Counted from the stretch's first letter, positions 1-11,775 are shown. The stretch: DNA of 64,000 bases from Cardiocondyla obscurior (GCF_019399895.1 NC_091866.1:7383308-7447307), one strand, 5' to 3'. The notes: generated from the letters alone by a model not told the origin. Translations and numbers: made by a program.

Positions 1-870
1 ACTGAGTTGCTCAGGAAAGAAATACGGCCCAATCTGAAAAGTGTTAATTAAAATATAAATTTTTAATATTTATCATTTGAGTTTTTACATTAAAAAAAAA
101 TACTTACAATTTTATTCCCAATAATTCCTGCCCATACATTTATTTTCCAACAGTATTGGAAAGATGCTTGACGCACGGCCCGGGGATTTTCGGGGGCCCA
201 TAATAAAAAATTCTTTGAATTAAATATACCGTTGAGCGTAAAAAGTGCCTCATCGATCCACATAATTTGATTTGGGAATAAAACATTTTTTCGGCATTGC
301 GCAAGAAATCCTACAAACAATTTATACGTAAAGTACTTTAAATAAATGAAAAAAACACAAATTCGCACCTTCACAAAAAATCGCACGCTGTACTTAGTCT
401 CGTGGAAGAAGCTTTTGCACCCGCTGATAGTGATACAGGTGCAACCCATCTTCCTTGACGATGCCATGAACTAAAAAGCGGAGTACTCCCAAATCCCTTG
501 CTACTCGGCGTATGCTAGTCAATGAATTTTCATCGAAATTTTCTAATATCCTTTCTTCAACGCGGACATTGCGATGTACACCGTATTCGACCCGCAAACG
601 ATTTCTTCTGTCGAAGCCTAAATATCCCGATTCTCTTGCACGTCTTAGACATCTAATAATTTTTTTAATAATAATTAATAATTGTTTACTTGTAATTACT
701 TCGAAAAATATTAAATAACAGTAATTAGTTTACCTTATAATAATTATCGGTGTGGGACACGGTCGATTAGGATATCGTTGTGCGTATACGCGCACTGCTT
801 TCGCAGCGTTTTCTCCTGCGATTCCATAGCAAATTAACATGTCTGTAAATTCTGATGCCGTGTAATTCAT
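1..870 (-). pseudogene. DUF4817/mariner-type transposase, decayed copy 1
   Basis: Read right to left, this is a spliced DNA-transposon transposase. Exon 1 (870-734) starts at an ATG and encodes a DUF4817-like N-terminus (motif FTDMLICYGIAG, then RYPNRPCP). A GT...AG intron (733-653) joins in phase to exon 2, which carries the helix-turn-helix block containing TSIRRVARDLGV and LHLYHYQRVQ. A TAA at about 397 interrupts it where copy 2 has GAA. After a second probable intron (about 375-318), the next exon gives an IDEALF motif (first catalytic Asp of the DDE/D core) and INVWAGIIGNK. The gene runs off the left edge, so the other catalytic residues are not visible. The premature stop makes this copy inactive. 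Family assignment rests on motif recognition. Confidence 0.75.
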
Positions 871-1048
871 TGTAATAAGAAAATGTTAACGTTATCACAA
901 TGAGTCGACTAACCGAAGAAAGAACATAGCAATTCAGGAAAAACAATTACAAATCGAGAATATCGTCGCAGTAAATGATGTTCTTTTTTTCTTCGGACAA
1001 CCGACGCATTGTGATAGCATGAACACTTATTAAGTACTTATCACAACG
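871..1048. repeat. Palindromic junction between the two transposase copies
   Basis: An imperfect inverted repeat lies between the divergent copies. About 890-928 (core ATCACAATG ... GAAGAAAGAACAT) pairs with about 976-1016 (ATGTTCTTTTTTTCTTCGG ... CATTGTGAT). These are probably the terminal inverted repeats of two copies joined 5' end to 5' end. Confidence 0.6.
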
Positions 1049-1735
1049 AATTACACGCAAGAGAATATACCAAAGTATTAATTTTTTTTATTAGAAAAAA
1101 AATTATTTAATTAATTTTTTTTATTAGAAAAAAAATTATTTAATTAATTTTTTTTATTTACAACGATATCCAAATCGATCGTGTCCCACGGTGATAACTA
1201 TTACAAGGTAAATTAGTTATTAAAAAAAAAAAAATAAAAGTAATTGCAAGTAAACAATTGTTAATTATTATTGAAAAAATTATTAGGTGCCTAAAACGTG
1301 CAAGAGAGTCAGGATATTTGGGCGTAGAAAGGAGAAATCGCTTAAAGTTCGATTACGGTGTACGTCAAAATGTATGCGTAGAAGAAACGATATTAGAAAA
1401 TTTCGATAAAAATTCATTAACTAGCATACGCCGAGTAGCAAGGGATTTGGGAGTACCCCGCTTTTTAGTTCATGGCATCGTCAAGGAAGATGGGTTGCAC
1501 CTGTATCACTATCAACGGGTGCAACAGCTTCTTCCACGAGACGAAGTACAGCGTGCGATTTTTTGTGAAGGTGCGAATTTGTGTTTTTTTCATTTATTTA
1601 AAGTACTTTACGTATGAAACGCTTGTAGGATTTCTCGCGCAATGCCGGAGAAATGTTCTATTCCTAAATCGAATTATGTGAACCGACGAGGCACTTTTTA
1701 CACACAACGGTATTGGATAATTTTAATATCGGTAG
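1049..1735 (+). pseudogene. DUF4817/mariner-type transposase, decayed copy 2
   Basis: A second copy of the same transposase lies head-to-head with copy 1. Exon 1 is recognisable at its start (NYT near 1051) and end (RYPNR, about 1165-1208), but its middle is replaced by AT-rich tandem DNA. An intron of about 80 bp follows, then exon 2 (about 1287-1577) with the same helix-turn-helix block (TSIRRVARDLGVPRFLVHG) and an open codon where copy 1 has a stop. The core exon begins near 1627. A TGA at 1679 replaces the Trp/Ile codon before TDEALF, and homology stops near 1720, where the BEL element begins. Inactive. Confidence 0.7.
1077..1160. repeat. AT-rich tandem repeat
   Basis: About two copies of a roughly 43-bp unit (core TTTTTTTTATTAGAAAAAAA, then ATTATTTAATTAA). 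It occupies the place of most of exon 1 of transposase copy 2, so it marks a replacement or expansion after that copy was inserted. Confidence 0.75.
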
Positions 1736-2135
1736 CGTATAGTTTGCGCGGCTTATCTGTTAAGCGCTCATTGGCCAAGCCACTCGCATCAAGCTTTTCG
1801 GGCCCTCGCTCGTTGTGAACGGGCCATGCGGCGTTGCGCGCCGTCTTCTGCCCATTTTTGGGCATGCGTAAAATGTTTCGGCGCAACACGGTGACGATCG
1901 CCATGATCGCAGTTAGTTGGCAACCAGACCTCGAGTCATTAACACGTAGCTCGCTCCAGTAATTTTCCGCTCATTGTAAAAGCAGGCTTGTTATAAGCCA
2001 AATAAAGCAGTTCAGTGAAACTCATTAGTTAGCCAGGTGCTCATTTGCCACAGAGAGTGCATATTTCTCAAAGTCCCGCGGCCTTACAACTCGCGCCAGA
2101 CGGCGACTGAGTCCACCATCTTTTCTCCTCACCAT
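1735..2135 (+). repeat. BEL/Pao 5' LTR (approximate)
   Basis: This is the sequence between the truncated transposase and the primer-binding site. It holds a polyadenylation-type AATAAA near 2002 and ends just before TTTTGGTCCTTCGAGCC. The left edge is inferred because no second LTR is available to define it. Confidence 0.5.
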
Positions 2136-2156
2136 TTTGGTCCTTCGAGCCGGATA
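2136..2156 (+). promoter_or_regulatory. Probable primer-binding site of the BEL/Pao element
   Basis: TGGTCCTTCGAGCCGG follows the presumed LTR end. This is the kind of TGG-initial sequence used for tRNA-primed minus-strand synthesis in Pao elements. The tRNA was not identified. Confidence 0.55.
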
Positions 2157-2539
2157 CACGGCGATCGGCGGAAGAAGCTGTAAGGCTGTGCAGCCAAGGT
2201 ACAGGTATTCACTCGCTTTGGTGACGTATCCAGCCACAACCTCTGAAGGCAGCGGGCGCATGCTACATTCGCATATTGGGATCTTCGCAAGAATCAACGA
2301 CTCGAGGAAAAGATTCGGGCGCGACACGCCCTAGCATTGCCACCCACGTTCTCATCACGTGGCCACCACGTTGGTGCAGGCATTGTTCCTGCCGTACAAC
2401 CAAAGGGCGCCAACGAGCATCGTCTCATCGTGATCCCGCTAAGGCAGCGGTTACGGCAGAGCGGCGGACACCCGGGCGCCGTTCTATGCAGTTTGACGAC
2501 GACGTCCGGGCTCTTCTCCACGTAAGGATCTCTGCGCAT

Positions 2540-2870
2540 CATCGGGGCGCCATTCTGCGCATCCTTCAAGGCGGTGTTCCCGCGCGGCAGCGTGAGTCAT
2601 TCGGCCCAATCTTACGGCGGCGTTCCCGCTCAGCAGCGCGACGTCGCTTCTGCGCATCCTCCAAGGCGGTGTTTCCGCGCAGCAGCGTGATGTTATCCAG
2701 CCCAACCTCCAAGGCAGTGTTCCCGCGCAACAGCGCGGCCTCGTCTTTGCGCATCCTCAAGACGGTATTCCCGCCAATCAGCACGGTGTCGCTGCAACAC
2801 ATCTTTAAGGCGGTGTTCCTGCCAATCAGCGCGGTGTCGCTGCAACGCATCTTCAACGCAGATACACGAC
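2540..2870 (+). repeat. Tandem repeats in the BEL leader
   Basis: About six degenerate copies of a roughly 55-60 bp unit (core AAGGCGGTGTTCC, then CAGC and GCATCTT/CATCCTC). They sit between primer-binding site and gag. The frame stays open through them and into gag (2276-3415), giving a repetitive Ala/Arg/Ser-rich translation around KAVFPRSS-like units. They are more likely leader RNA than protein. Confidence 0.7.
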
Positions 2871-3256
2871 GGCATCTCTGCGCATCAGCGCGGCCTCACT
2901 TCGCATCAGCACGTGGATGTTTCTGCACATCTTCACGGCTCTGTTCCTGCGATCTTCGCATCATCGTTCCGGTCGTCCGGCAACGCAGATTCTGCAAGGG
3001 ACTACCACCGGCAAGTCTCACAAAGGATCTACAAGGCGCGCAAGTCACTGTCTGTATTTTTATTTTAGTAAATTCGATTTTTTTGTTGCGATTAGCAAAT
3101 AAGGTTATTTCTTCGCGCGGTATTAATTATCGGTTTTGCACATTGTTGACGTGTCATATCATTGGCTCGCGGATCGGTATTGTCGTTCGCCTACGTTTTT
3201 TGCGGGTGATATTTTCAGGTCCCATTCTCATTACTGCGTTATTCGGGTTGTTCACA

Positions 3257-4990
3257 ATGACCGATCATCTAAATGTATCCCAGCTAAAGAAGCGGCGCGC
3301 TACATTAAAATCCGCTGTCACGCGAATTAATACTGTTACGCCCGGTATAGAGAACGGCGCGGAGCCCGCCGTTAGGGAGCAGCGTGAAGTCCGAGCTCGG
3401 CGACGTTCGGCATGAAGAGCTTCGTCTCGAATATTTCGCGAGTCTCAAGTTAGCTGTCACCCGTTGCTAGGGGACAGCTTGTTGTTTAAAGAGAATTTTG
3501 TGAGTCTGACCCGTGACGTTGACGGGCGTTGTTGTTACGTGAAGGTTACAATTAAATCAGTTCTTTTCTAAGTCTGTGTTATTTCTTTCACGGCGGGAGT
3601 GACGCGGAGTGAGTGTGAGAGAGAGTGAGAGCGCTGCAGCGGAGTGAACTAGTGTGAGCGAGGCCGCCGCCTGAGTCGCCGTGCGTAACAATACTTTTGT
3701 AGAAACGGTTCAAACGCTCAATCCGCTGACTTTGTCCGAAATTGAGGAGCGCAAAAATAAATTAGAATCATATTGAATCGAGTATGAGAAGTTTCAGACC
3801 GCTCTGGAATTTCTTGAACCGCAAGAAGTCGCGGATAGGGATGACTTCGAAGACAAGTTTTAGAAACTGGCCGCGAAAATGCGGTCCATGTTAAGGTCTT
3901 CGTCATCACCTAGCGTATCGGTTTCTCCGTCCTCACCCGCGCCGTCGACAAGCTTAATTGCGCCGACATCGGGCATGCATAGCGTGCGTTTGCCCAAGGT
4001 GGATATTTCTAAATTCTCGGGAAAATACGAAGAGTAGTGCGCATTCCATGATACATTCCGGTCAATGGTACATTCAAATGAGTCCTTAGCGGACATTTAT
4101 AAGCTTCATTATTTGAGGGCCTCAACGATTGACGACGCGCATAAGGTTATTAGTTCTCTCGAGATGTCAAAGCATAACTACTTGGTTGCTTGGAACCTAT
4201 TACAGAAACGTTACGACAATCGACGCATGATTGTTCAGAGTCATCTCAAGGCAATATTCGAAATTCCTGAAATGCAAAGGGAAAGCGCGATGGACTTACG
4301 CCGTATATCTGACGGATCTTCGCGGCACATTCAAGCCTTAAAGGCGATGAAGCTTCCCACTGATTCGTGGGACGATCTCCTAATATATCTTATCAGCTCT
4401 AAGCTGGATTCAATCACTCTCAAAGAGTGGAGAAAGTCTCTCACTGACGACGCTTTGCCTACGTTTAAGCAATTTATTAACTTCATTAATCGTTATTGTC
4501 AAATCCTTGAGGCCACTCAAAAGAATAATAACACATCAGTCAGGCATACGACGACGCGTTACCATAATGCCACTAAATCAAAGGCTGCTTGCGCTGCGGT
4601 AGTAAGGGCAAAATGCCACTTGTGCAACGATGAGCACTTCATATTTCAGTGTAAACAATTCTTAAATTTGTCTGTCTCGCAAAGAATAGATAGGGCTCGG
4701 TCCTTCAAGCTGTGTCTCAATTGTTTAAAGTCGTCCTCGCATGCGTCTAATAAATGCACTTCGGGAAGCTGCAAAACCTGTGCGCAAAAGCACAACACTC
4801 TGTTGCACATTGTGAGCAATTCAGTAGATAATTATAATGCTAGATCGGAGGCGGTAGCGCCTATCCCTTCACCGCAATCGGTGGTTCCTAACCCGACGAG
4901 GCTTATGACAGCAAACGTTGCCAGTGTCAATTCGGACTGTATCTTCTTGTCCACGGCAGTAGCTTCTGTTACCTCGAAGGATGGCTCTCC
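3257..4990 (+). pseudogene. gag: BEL/Pao gag
   Basis: The gag ATG is placed at 3257, where MTDHLNVSQLKKRRATLKS resembles the start of Pao-family Gag. After the solo LTR at 3334-3690 the same protein continues (FVETVQTLNPL...), with in-frame stops at 3774, 3861 and 4035. The capsid-like part is open from about 4065. A Cys/His cluster at about 4612-4800 (CHLCNDEHFIFQC, then CLNCLKSSSHASNKC and CKTCAQKHNTLLH) is the nucleic-acid-binding zinc-knuckle region typical of this superfamily. The product would package element RNA in the cytoplasm. Inactive because of the stops and insertion. Confidence 0.8.
3330..3694 (+). mobile_element. Solo LTR E1 (TGTTACGC...GCGTAACA) in BEL gag
   Basis: The LTR is 3334-3690 (357 bp), with 8-bp inverted ends TGTTACGC/GCGTAACA. 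It is flanked by perfect 4-bp duplications ATAC (3330-3333 and 3691-3694). Removing 361 bp restores the gag frame exactly. The same family occurs at 46095-46424, sharing TTGCTAGGG(G/A)ACAGCT and the purine-rich GAGTGTGAGAGAG stretch near the end. No internal region is present, so this is the product of LTR-LTR recombination. Confidence 0.9.
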
Positions 4991-5528
4991 GTGCTCTGCT
5001 AGAATATTATTAGACTCTGGCTCTCAGGTGAATCTCGTCACCAGGCAGTTCGTGCGAAACTTAGGTTTAGCTGCGCGCTCAGTAAGCGTTTCAATTACTG
5101 GCATAGATAGGAAGGTCTCGCATTCAAATAAAATGGTACGGCTTTGCGTTCGTTCGCGTTTTCAGTCATTTAGTTTTACTGTCGATTCAATTGTAACCGA
5201 TCGCATAACGGATTCCATTTCAGGCGTTAGTTTTGCGCGCTCGACGTTTCAAATTCCTCGCAATATAAGGCTTGCGGACCCCGGGTTTTGCACATCCTCG
5301 GAAGTCGACATACTCTTAGGAGCGGGTATATTCTGGGAGCTAATTTGCGTCGGTCAGGTAAAGTCTTCTACTGCTCATTCTACGTTGCAAAAGACAAAGC
5401 TAGGCTGGATCTTGTCAGGATCCCCAAGGAGCTCTCTTCCTACCTCAAAGGTATTTCAATCATTGCACGCTATAATTAGCAACGCCGAATTGCACGAGCA
5501 GGTTCATAAATTCTGAAAATTAGAAGAT
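4991..5528 (+). pseudogene. BEL/Pao aspartic protease
   Basis: LLDSGSQVNLVTRQF at about 5008-5052 is the retropepsin active-site motif (D-S-G-S). It lies in frame with the zinc-knuckle region upstream. The segment runs into the linker before RT, where an in-frame TGA at 5514 breaks the polyprotein. It would cleave the Gag-Pol precursor in particles. Confidence 0.75.
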
Positions 5529-7601
5529 GTGCCTGATTTCAGCTCTCCTCTTACGGTGCAGGAGTTGCAATGTAAGCAGCATTTTTGCAACAGCGTGTCT
5601 CGAAATGAGCAAGGTCGATACATAGTCAAACTTCCCATCAGGGAAGGAGTTCTCAATAGCATAGGAAATTTGCGAGACTCAGCGTTGAGGCGTTTCCATG
5701 GCATAGAGAAGCGCTTTCTTAAAAACTCCAATTTAAAGGCTTATTACGTCGCTTTTATGCAAGAATATGTTCGTCTGGGACACATGAGACCGGTGGATAA
5801 TCGATCTATCAAACCTAACGCTTATTATTTGCCTCACCACTGCGTGTTCAAAGATGACACGAAGGGGGCTAATATTAGAGTCGTTTTTGATGCCTCGTGC
5901 AAGGGAGATTCGGGAGCTTTTCTCAACGATGCCCTTTTAATAGGTCCTGTTATTCAGGACAGCCTTGTTTCTATTCTATTGCGCTTTCGGGTTCATCAAT
6001 ATGTCATTACTAGTGACATAGTAAAAATTTATCGTCAGGTGCTCGTGCATCTTTCTCAAACTCATCTCCAAAGAATATTGTGGCGTGAGAACGCTCATTC
6101 GCAAATTCAAAAGTTCGAATTAATCACATTAACATACGGAACTGCCTCGGCTTCATATTTAGCCACGAGATGTCTTCTGGACATAGTAAACAAGCATAAG
6201 AATAATTTTCCGTTGGGTTCTTCGCGCGTAAAGCATGACTTCTATGTGGACGATCTTCTCACGGGAGAGGACTCAATTTCGGAGGTAATAAATATGCGCA
6301 ACGAGGTGGTTCAAGTATTGCGGCAGGGCTGCTTCGAATTAGGGAAGTGGCGAGCCAGCTCACCGGAGCTGTTGAGAGGTGTTGTTAATCAGGCTAGCGG
6401 ATCATTATCCATTAGTCAAGAGGAAAACGCGCGCATCTTAGGTTTGGCCTGGAATATGGATGATGATACATTTCATTTTTCTTACAAGGGCTCTGAACAG
6501 TTAAGAATGATAACCAAAAGAAACATTCTCTCGGAGGTTTTGAAGTTATTTAACCCACTAGGTTTGATCGGGTCTGTCGTGGTTTTGGCTAAGATAATTA
6601 TGCAGGACTTCTGGTCCGCTAGAGTAGACTGGGATGAATCAGTTCCTCAGGAAATCCACTCAAAGTGGTTGCATTTCATTTCTTAGCTTCATGAGTTGAA
6701 CAATTTTAGAATAGCTCGCTGCGTCAAGTCAAACGCGAGTCTCGACTCCATTCAGTTATTAGGCTTCTGTGACGCCAGTCAGCGTGCCTATGGCGCCTGT
6801 GTCTACATGCGCACTCTTGATAGGTTCGGAAACTATCAAACGCACTTGTTGTGCTCTAAATCTAGAATCGCCCCTCTCAAGGCAAAATCCTTGCCTCGAC
6901 TCGAGCTGGCCGCGGCCTTGCTGCTGTCACAGCTAATTGATGGTGTCAAAAAATCTATCGGCTTAGTAAACGCACCTGTTTTCCTGTAATCGGACTCCAC
7001 GATAACCCTCTATTGGATTGCATCTCAATCCAGAAAATGGTCTACGTTTGTAGCGAATAGAGTGAGACAAATACAGAGGCTCACTGACATAGGTTTATGG
7101 AGGCATGTAGCTTCCGCTTACAATCCTGCTAATTTGATATCTAGGGGCTTGTTTCCCAGGGAATTAAAAGTTTCTCAGCTGTGGTGGTGCGGACCCGAGT
7201 ATTTGAAGTTGCCAGAGCAACAATGGCCTGTTGATAAGATAAAAGTTCGCGAAGAAAGCGTACCGGAGTTAAAAACCGTAGTGGCATCCGCAGTAGTTAA
7301 TGAATCTACCGGTATTACCAATTTATTCGCTCGGACCTCCAATGTTCATAAGATATGTCGAATCGTAGCATATTGCTTAAGGATGCTCAAGCGAGATCCA
7401 TTCAAATCATATAATCGTGAAATATCGTCTCAAGAATCTTCTAGAGCGTTAATAGCATTATGTAAATCCGTACAAGCGCAATGCTTTTCAACGGAACATA
7501 AACTTTTGAGTTTGAATAAATGCGTGGATAATAACAGCAAATTAAAATCGTTATCCCCGTTTGTAGATGACGAGGGCTTGATTCGGGTCGGCGGAGATTA
7601 A
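5529..7601 (+). pseudogene. BEL/Pao reverse transcriptase and RNase H
   Basis: Reverse transcriptase copies element RNA into DNA. Visible blocks: VFDASCKGDSGAFLNDALL (about 5884-5940), the palm segment ITSDIVKIYRQV, TYGTASASYLATR, and FYVDDLLTGED (about 6240-6272), whose YVDD is the catalytic motif. Stops at 6684 (TAG) and 6987 (TAA) interrupt the connection and RNase H domain, which starts near 6740 with LGFCDASQRAYGACVY. The frame is the same before and after both stops, so these are point mutations. A one-base deletion near 7600 shifts the frame before integrase. Confidence 0.85.
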
Positions 7602-9938
7602 AGAATGCTCAGGTGCATTATAACACGTATCATCCGATATTGCTTCCTCATGGTCACGCAATCGCTAAGATGATAATACGATCTGAGCATCAGCGCAATC
7701 TACATTGTGGGCTTCAGGCAACCATGGCCTTTGTAAGACAGAGGTTTTGGCCGATAGGATTAAAATCAATGGCTAAGAAAATTCTAAACTTGAAACGACC
7801 GTAATTCGTGGCCGCGAATGTCGGGAAAGCCGGAGTGCCCGGACGTGCTCGCCGGGCGGACAGGATTCGCGAGAGAATAGATAGGTCCGAAAATGCACGA
7901 GACGTGGTGTGTAACGATTAATTGAGGATTTATTCAATTAATAAAACAATGTACAATAAAGCCAAATGTGACGAACGCGTGGTTGAGACGTCACCGGACA
8001 GAACTCGAATACAATAGAACGCTTACGATAACGCGGTAATTGGCGCGTGTATGCGCCGGATCCGTACGGCGGTAATCGATACGCGGATCTATGACAGGCG
8101 GGCCGTTACAAGTTTTCGGCATCCGCCTAGACAACGCCCTAACGGATCGCGGGGCTAGCGGCGCGAATATTCCCCAGTGTCGCGGGCCTGGGCGGGGCCT
8201 GATTGATGCACGCGGCGCGGGACGCGGTGATCGAACTAACTCGTATATCGCGACGCGAATGCGGTTTTCGGATATCGTGGAGGATGGAGCACCTGTTCGG
8301 TGTTGCAGTAGCCGAGAGTACTCGGCCGAGGCGGAGAGCTCTCCACCCCGGGTTTGTGCAACGGTGCGAAAGGATATTTCACCTTGGCAAACCGACTGTA
8401 GATCCGGGATTGAGATCGCTCGAAGGAGGCGAAGTGCGCTTCACCTCAAGAGCCGGTCTTACGAGTCTAGAATTGCGTTCGGCTGTTAGGAAGATTCCTA
8501 TGCGGTACATGCGTCAGGAGTGCCTGACCGAGGCGGAGTTCGCTCCACCCCGTTGTTCTGCTTGCTCCAGGAGTCGGTCGGTCCGGATGTTCGCTGTGAG
8601 GCGAACGGAACGAGAACGGTGCGCGACTTTTCCGAATTCGCCTTTTTATCTGGAAAAGGCAACGTCCGGGGGTATCCTGGTACGTGGCGCTGGCCGCGGT
8701 ATTCCGCGGTACCGTGCGCGTCGCGCTCGTTCGGACGAGCTCGGGGCCGCTCGTGTAAGTCCGCTCCGCGGGACTTTGCGCGTTACTCGGTACTTGTTAC
8801 AATTCACATATTCGCACCGATGATCGGTTTCTTCGGGAGCCCCCGCGTTCCCTTTCCTGTCCGAGAGGATGGTCGTCTCGGCCTCCGGTGGTTCTTCTCC
8901 GGGAACGATGCTTATTCCGGGGGCATCGTTACAAACTCTTGCATATCTTGCTTCAAGGCAAAGTCTACTTTCTCCGAAACTGTAATGGGAGAGTTGCCAG
9001 CGCCCCGGGTCACGGTGTCCCGTCCTTTCTCTCATTGTGGCGTCGATTACGCCGGTCCTCTGCTTCTTCGTGAAGGCAAACGAAGGAACGCGGGGAGGCA
9101 CAAGGCTTATCTTGCTTTGTTTGTTTGCTTCTCTACCAAGACGGTTCATTTGGAGTTAGTGAGTGATCTGTCAACCGATTCGTTTTTGGCGACGCTTAAA
9201 AGATTCATCTCTCGCAGGGGAAGGCCGAGCCTTATCTATTCCGACAACGGGACGAACTTTGTAGGAGCTAAGCGAAATATCAAGGAATTGTACGAGGCCA
9301 TTCAATCTCACGACATACAACGTGGTATTACGAGTTATTTGCATGACTCCAAAATTGAGTGGAGCTTCATACCTCCAAACGCCCCACATTTTGGTGGGCT
9401 TTGGGAGTCCGCGATTAAGTCGGCTAAGTTTTTTATCACTCGGGTGGTAGGCAATGCCTCATTAACATTCGAAGAGATGCATACCGCGTTGTGTCTCGTG
9501 GAAGCGGTTTTGAATTCGCGTCCCATCGCACCTTTAAGTTCAGATCCGAATGATCTAGCGTATCTCAGTCCGGGTCATTTCTTAATTTGGTCTCCTTTAA
9601 ATAGTTTTCCAGAAGACGATGTAAGCGACATCAATGTAAATAGACTGTCAAGGTGGCAACTCGTTGAGCAAATGAGACAACACTTTTGGTCTCGTTGGAG
9701 TAACGAATACATAATTTCCTTTCTGGAAAGACGCAAATGGACGCAAAACAAGGGCTTGCAGTTGGAAAGCGGCCAATTGGTTTTAATTAAGCAAGGCTTG
9801 CCTCCTTTGCAATGGCTTACTGGCCGTGTTCAGGAGGTTCATCGAGGTTCTGACGGGCGTGCGCGTTCTGCGTTAGTAAAGACTGATCAAAGGACCTATG
9901 TAAGGCCACTCGCGAAGCTCGCGATATTTCCAATCTGA
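7602..9938 (+). pseudogene. BEL/Pao integrase, split by a solo LTR
   Basis: The N-terminal HHCC zinc-binding domain is divided by the LTR: the histidine side (HPILLPHGHAIAKMIIRSEH, 7630-7690) lies left and the cysteine side (SCISCFKAK, from 8937) lies right. Removing 7791-8937 rejoins them in frame. The catalytic core follows, with Asp in CGVDYAGPL (about 9034), Asp in YSDNGTNF (about 9240) and Glu in GGLWESA (about 9400). The C-terminal part continues to a TGA at 9936-9938, so all three catalytic residues are retained. Confidence 0.85.
7787..8937. mobile_element. Solo LTR B1 in BEL integrase
   Basis: The LTR is 7791-8933 (1143 bp; TGAAACGACCG ... GCATCGTTACA) with perfect AACT duplications at 7787-7790 and 8934-8937. 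It matches B2 (10684-11771) along most of its length, including CCGAGAGT(A/G)CTCGGCCGAG and the GGAACGATGCTT block near the right end. Open frames inside it (for example 8203-8823) are fortuitous because the two copies do not preserve them. Confidence 0.9.
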
Positions 9939-10679
9939 CTCCAAGGAGCTGTCTCATTTGCAGTGCAATTTAAACTATTTGCGTCAAACCAGTATTGGCA
10001 ATTCAGCAATTGCTCTTGCGTACCTATTTATTAAGCTATGTTATGTTATATTTGCGTGTTGTAATATATTTATGTTGCGTTCATTTAATTTGTAATTTTG
10101 GATGCGTTGCGTAACGCAGTACGATTTGTAATTGCGCTGTTAAGTTATAGTTTTGCGTGCATTGAGTAATGCATCACGCTTTGTATTTGCGATATTCTGC
10201 GAGTTGCGTTCGTTAAGTAATGTATTACATTTTGCGTTAAGTTGTAGCTTACGAGCGTGGCGTACCACCACATTTCCTGAAGCACACCTATCAAATTTCT
10301 ACTCCCTTCCTGTTTCTTAGCGTCTTTGCGGTTTCGAATTATAATATTATTATTACTATTTAATTTTATTAACGACTACAATTATGCATTTCTACTGAAA
10401 TCTTTTTGAAAATATATTTTGTTTTTGTTTTTTTATAAATCCGGCTCTCTGATTATTTTAGCTTTAAGTCGCATCGGCCCCATCCCTGATAACAGGTGAT
10501 TTTTCTATTACCTTATCTAAATAAGTGGCCACCGATCACGCGGCTTAAATAAGACGTCATATTGTCTCTCGAGACATTGACTCTTATCGTAGCCTTTGGT
10601 GTGAACGGTATCTCGAGTGCACTATTTGTTGTGTATCTCGAGATTTTAAGGTCAGTTATCCAGACCTGCCTCATCCTTT
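9939..10679 (+). other. BEL 3' untranslated tail and junction with Gypsy-1
   Basis: No convincing gene. About 10080-10240 holds three degenerate copies of a roughly 60-bp unit (GCGTTGCGTAACGCAGTACG / GCATTGAGTAATGCATCACG / GCGTTCGTTAAGTAATG...). From about 10560 to 10680 the minus strand reads VWITDLKIS, which could be the last part of Gypsy-1 pol. The exact junction was not resolved. Confidence 0.45.
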
Positions 10680-11775
10680 TCCTTGAAACGACCGTAATTC
10701 TCGGGGCCGCGAATATCGGGCCAGCAAGGTTGTCCGAATGTGCTCGCCGGGATGACAGGATTCGCGATAGAATTATTAGGTCCGTAAATGTAACGAGATT
10801 TGAGTGAACAATTAATTGATTGTTTATTCAATTAAATAAATAACAAATAAAACGAACGCGTGATTGAGACGTCGCCGGAAAGAACAATAAAATACATAAA
10901 TTGGTAATGTGACGGTAACGCGGTAATCGTAGCGTTTATGCGCCGGAACGATACGGCGGTTATCGATACGCGAATCTTCGGCAGACGAGCCGTTACAATC
11001 TTTTCGGCAACCGCCTAGATAACGCCCTAACGGATTGCGTGGCTAGCGACGCGAATATTTCCCGTGGTCGCGGGCCTGAGCGTGGCTTTAACGATGTACG
11101 CGGCGCGGGACACGGTTTTGGAATAGCCGAGGATGGAGCACCTGTCCGTTGTTGCAGTAGCCGAGAGTGCTCGGCCGAGACGGAGATCTCTCCACCCCAA
11201 TTTTGTGCAACGGTGCGAAAGAAAAGGCGCCTTGGTAATACGATCGTAGATTCGGGATCGAGATCACTCGAAGGAGGCAAAGTGCGCTTCACCCCACGAG
11301 CCGGTCGTACGGATCGAATATTACTTTCGGCTAGAAGACTTCTATTTTAGCAAGCGTCAGGAGTGCCTGACCAAGGCGGAGTGCGCTCTACACCGTTGTT
11401 CTGCTTGCACTAGGAGTCGGTCAGTCCGGATGTTTGCTGTGAGGCGAACGGAACGAGAATGGTGCGCGGTTTTACCAAATTCGCCTTTTTATATGGAAAA
11501 GACGACTGCCGGAGGTATCCCGGCACGTGGCGCTTGACGCGGTATTCCGTGGTACCGAACGCGGCGTGCTCGCTTGGCCGACGTCGGGGCCGCTCGTGTA
11601 AGTCCGTTCCGCGGGACTTTGCGCGTACACGTTACATGTAAGAATTGTCGCGCCGATGATCGGTTTCTTCGGGAGCGCGCCGCGCTCCCCATCCTGGCCG
11701 AGAAGGTGGTCGTCTCAGCCTCCGGCGGTTCTTATCCGGGAACGATGCTTTCTCCCGGGGGCATCGTTACATCCT
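10680..11775. mobile_element. Solo LTR B2
   Basis: The LTR is 10684-11771 (1088 bp; TGAAACGACCG ... GCATCGTTACA) with TCCT duplications at 10680-10683 and 11772-11775. It is a sister copy of B1 and is inserted in the 3' part of Gypsy-1. Confidence 0.88.

Larger units (their letters stand above)
1735..10600 (+). mobile_element. BEL/Pao-type LTR retrotransposon, defective
   Basis: Order on the + strand: 5' LTR, primer-binding site, long leader, gag, protease, RT, RNase H, integrase. This order, the Pao-type FYVDDLLTGED motif and the long integrase C-terminus (QHFWSRW...) identify BEL/Pao. One long frame is interrupted by TGA 3774, TAG 3861, TAG 4035, TGA 5514, TAG 6684 and TAA 6987, one frameshift near 7600, and two solo-LTR insertions. 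Removing each solo LTR plus one target duplication returns to the correct frame. No match to the 5' LTR was found downstream of integrase, so the 3' LTR is missing or too diverged to see. Both boundaries are approximate. Confidence 0.85.

Noticed and set aside
8203..8823. 206-codon frame in the BEL integrase region
   Set aside because: It lies within solo LTR B1; the sister LTR B2 does not keep the frame.
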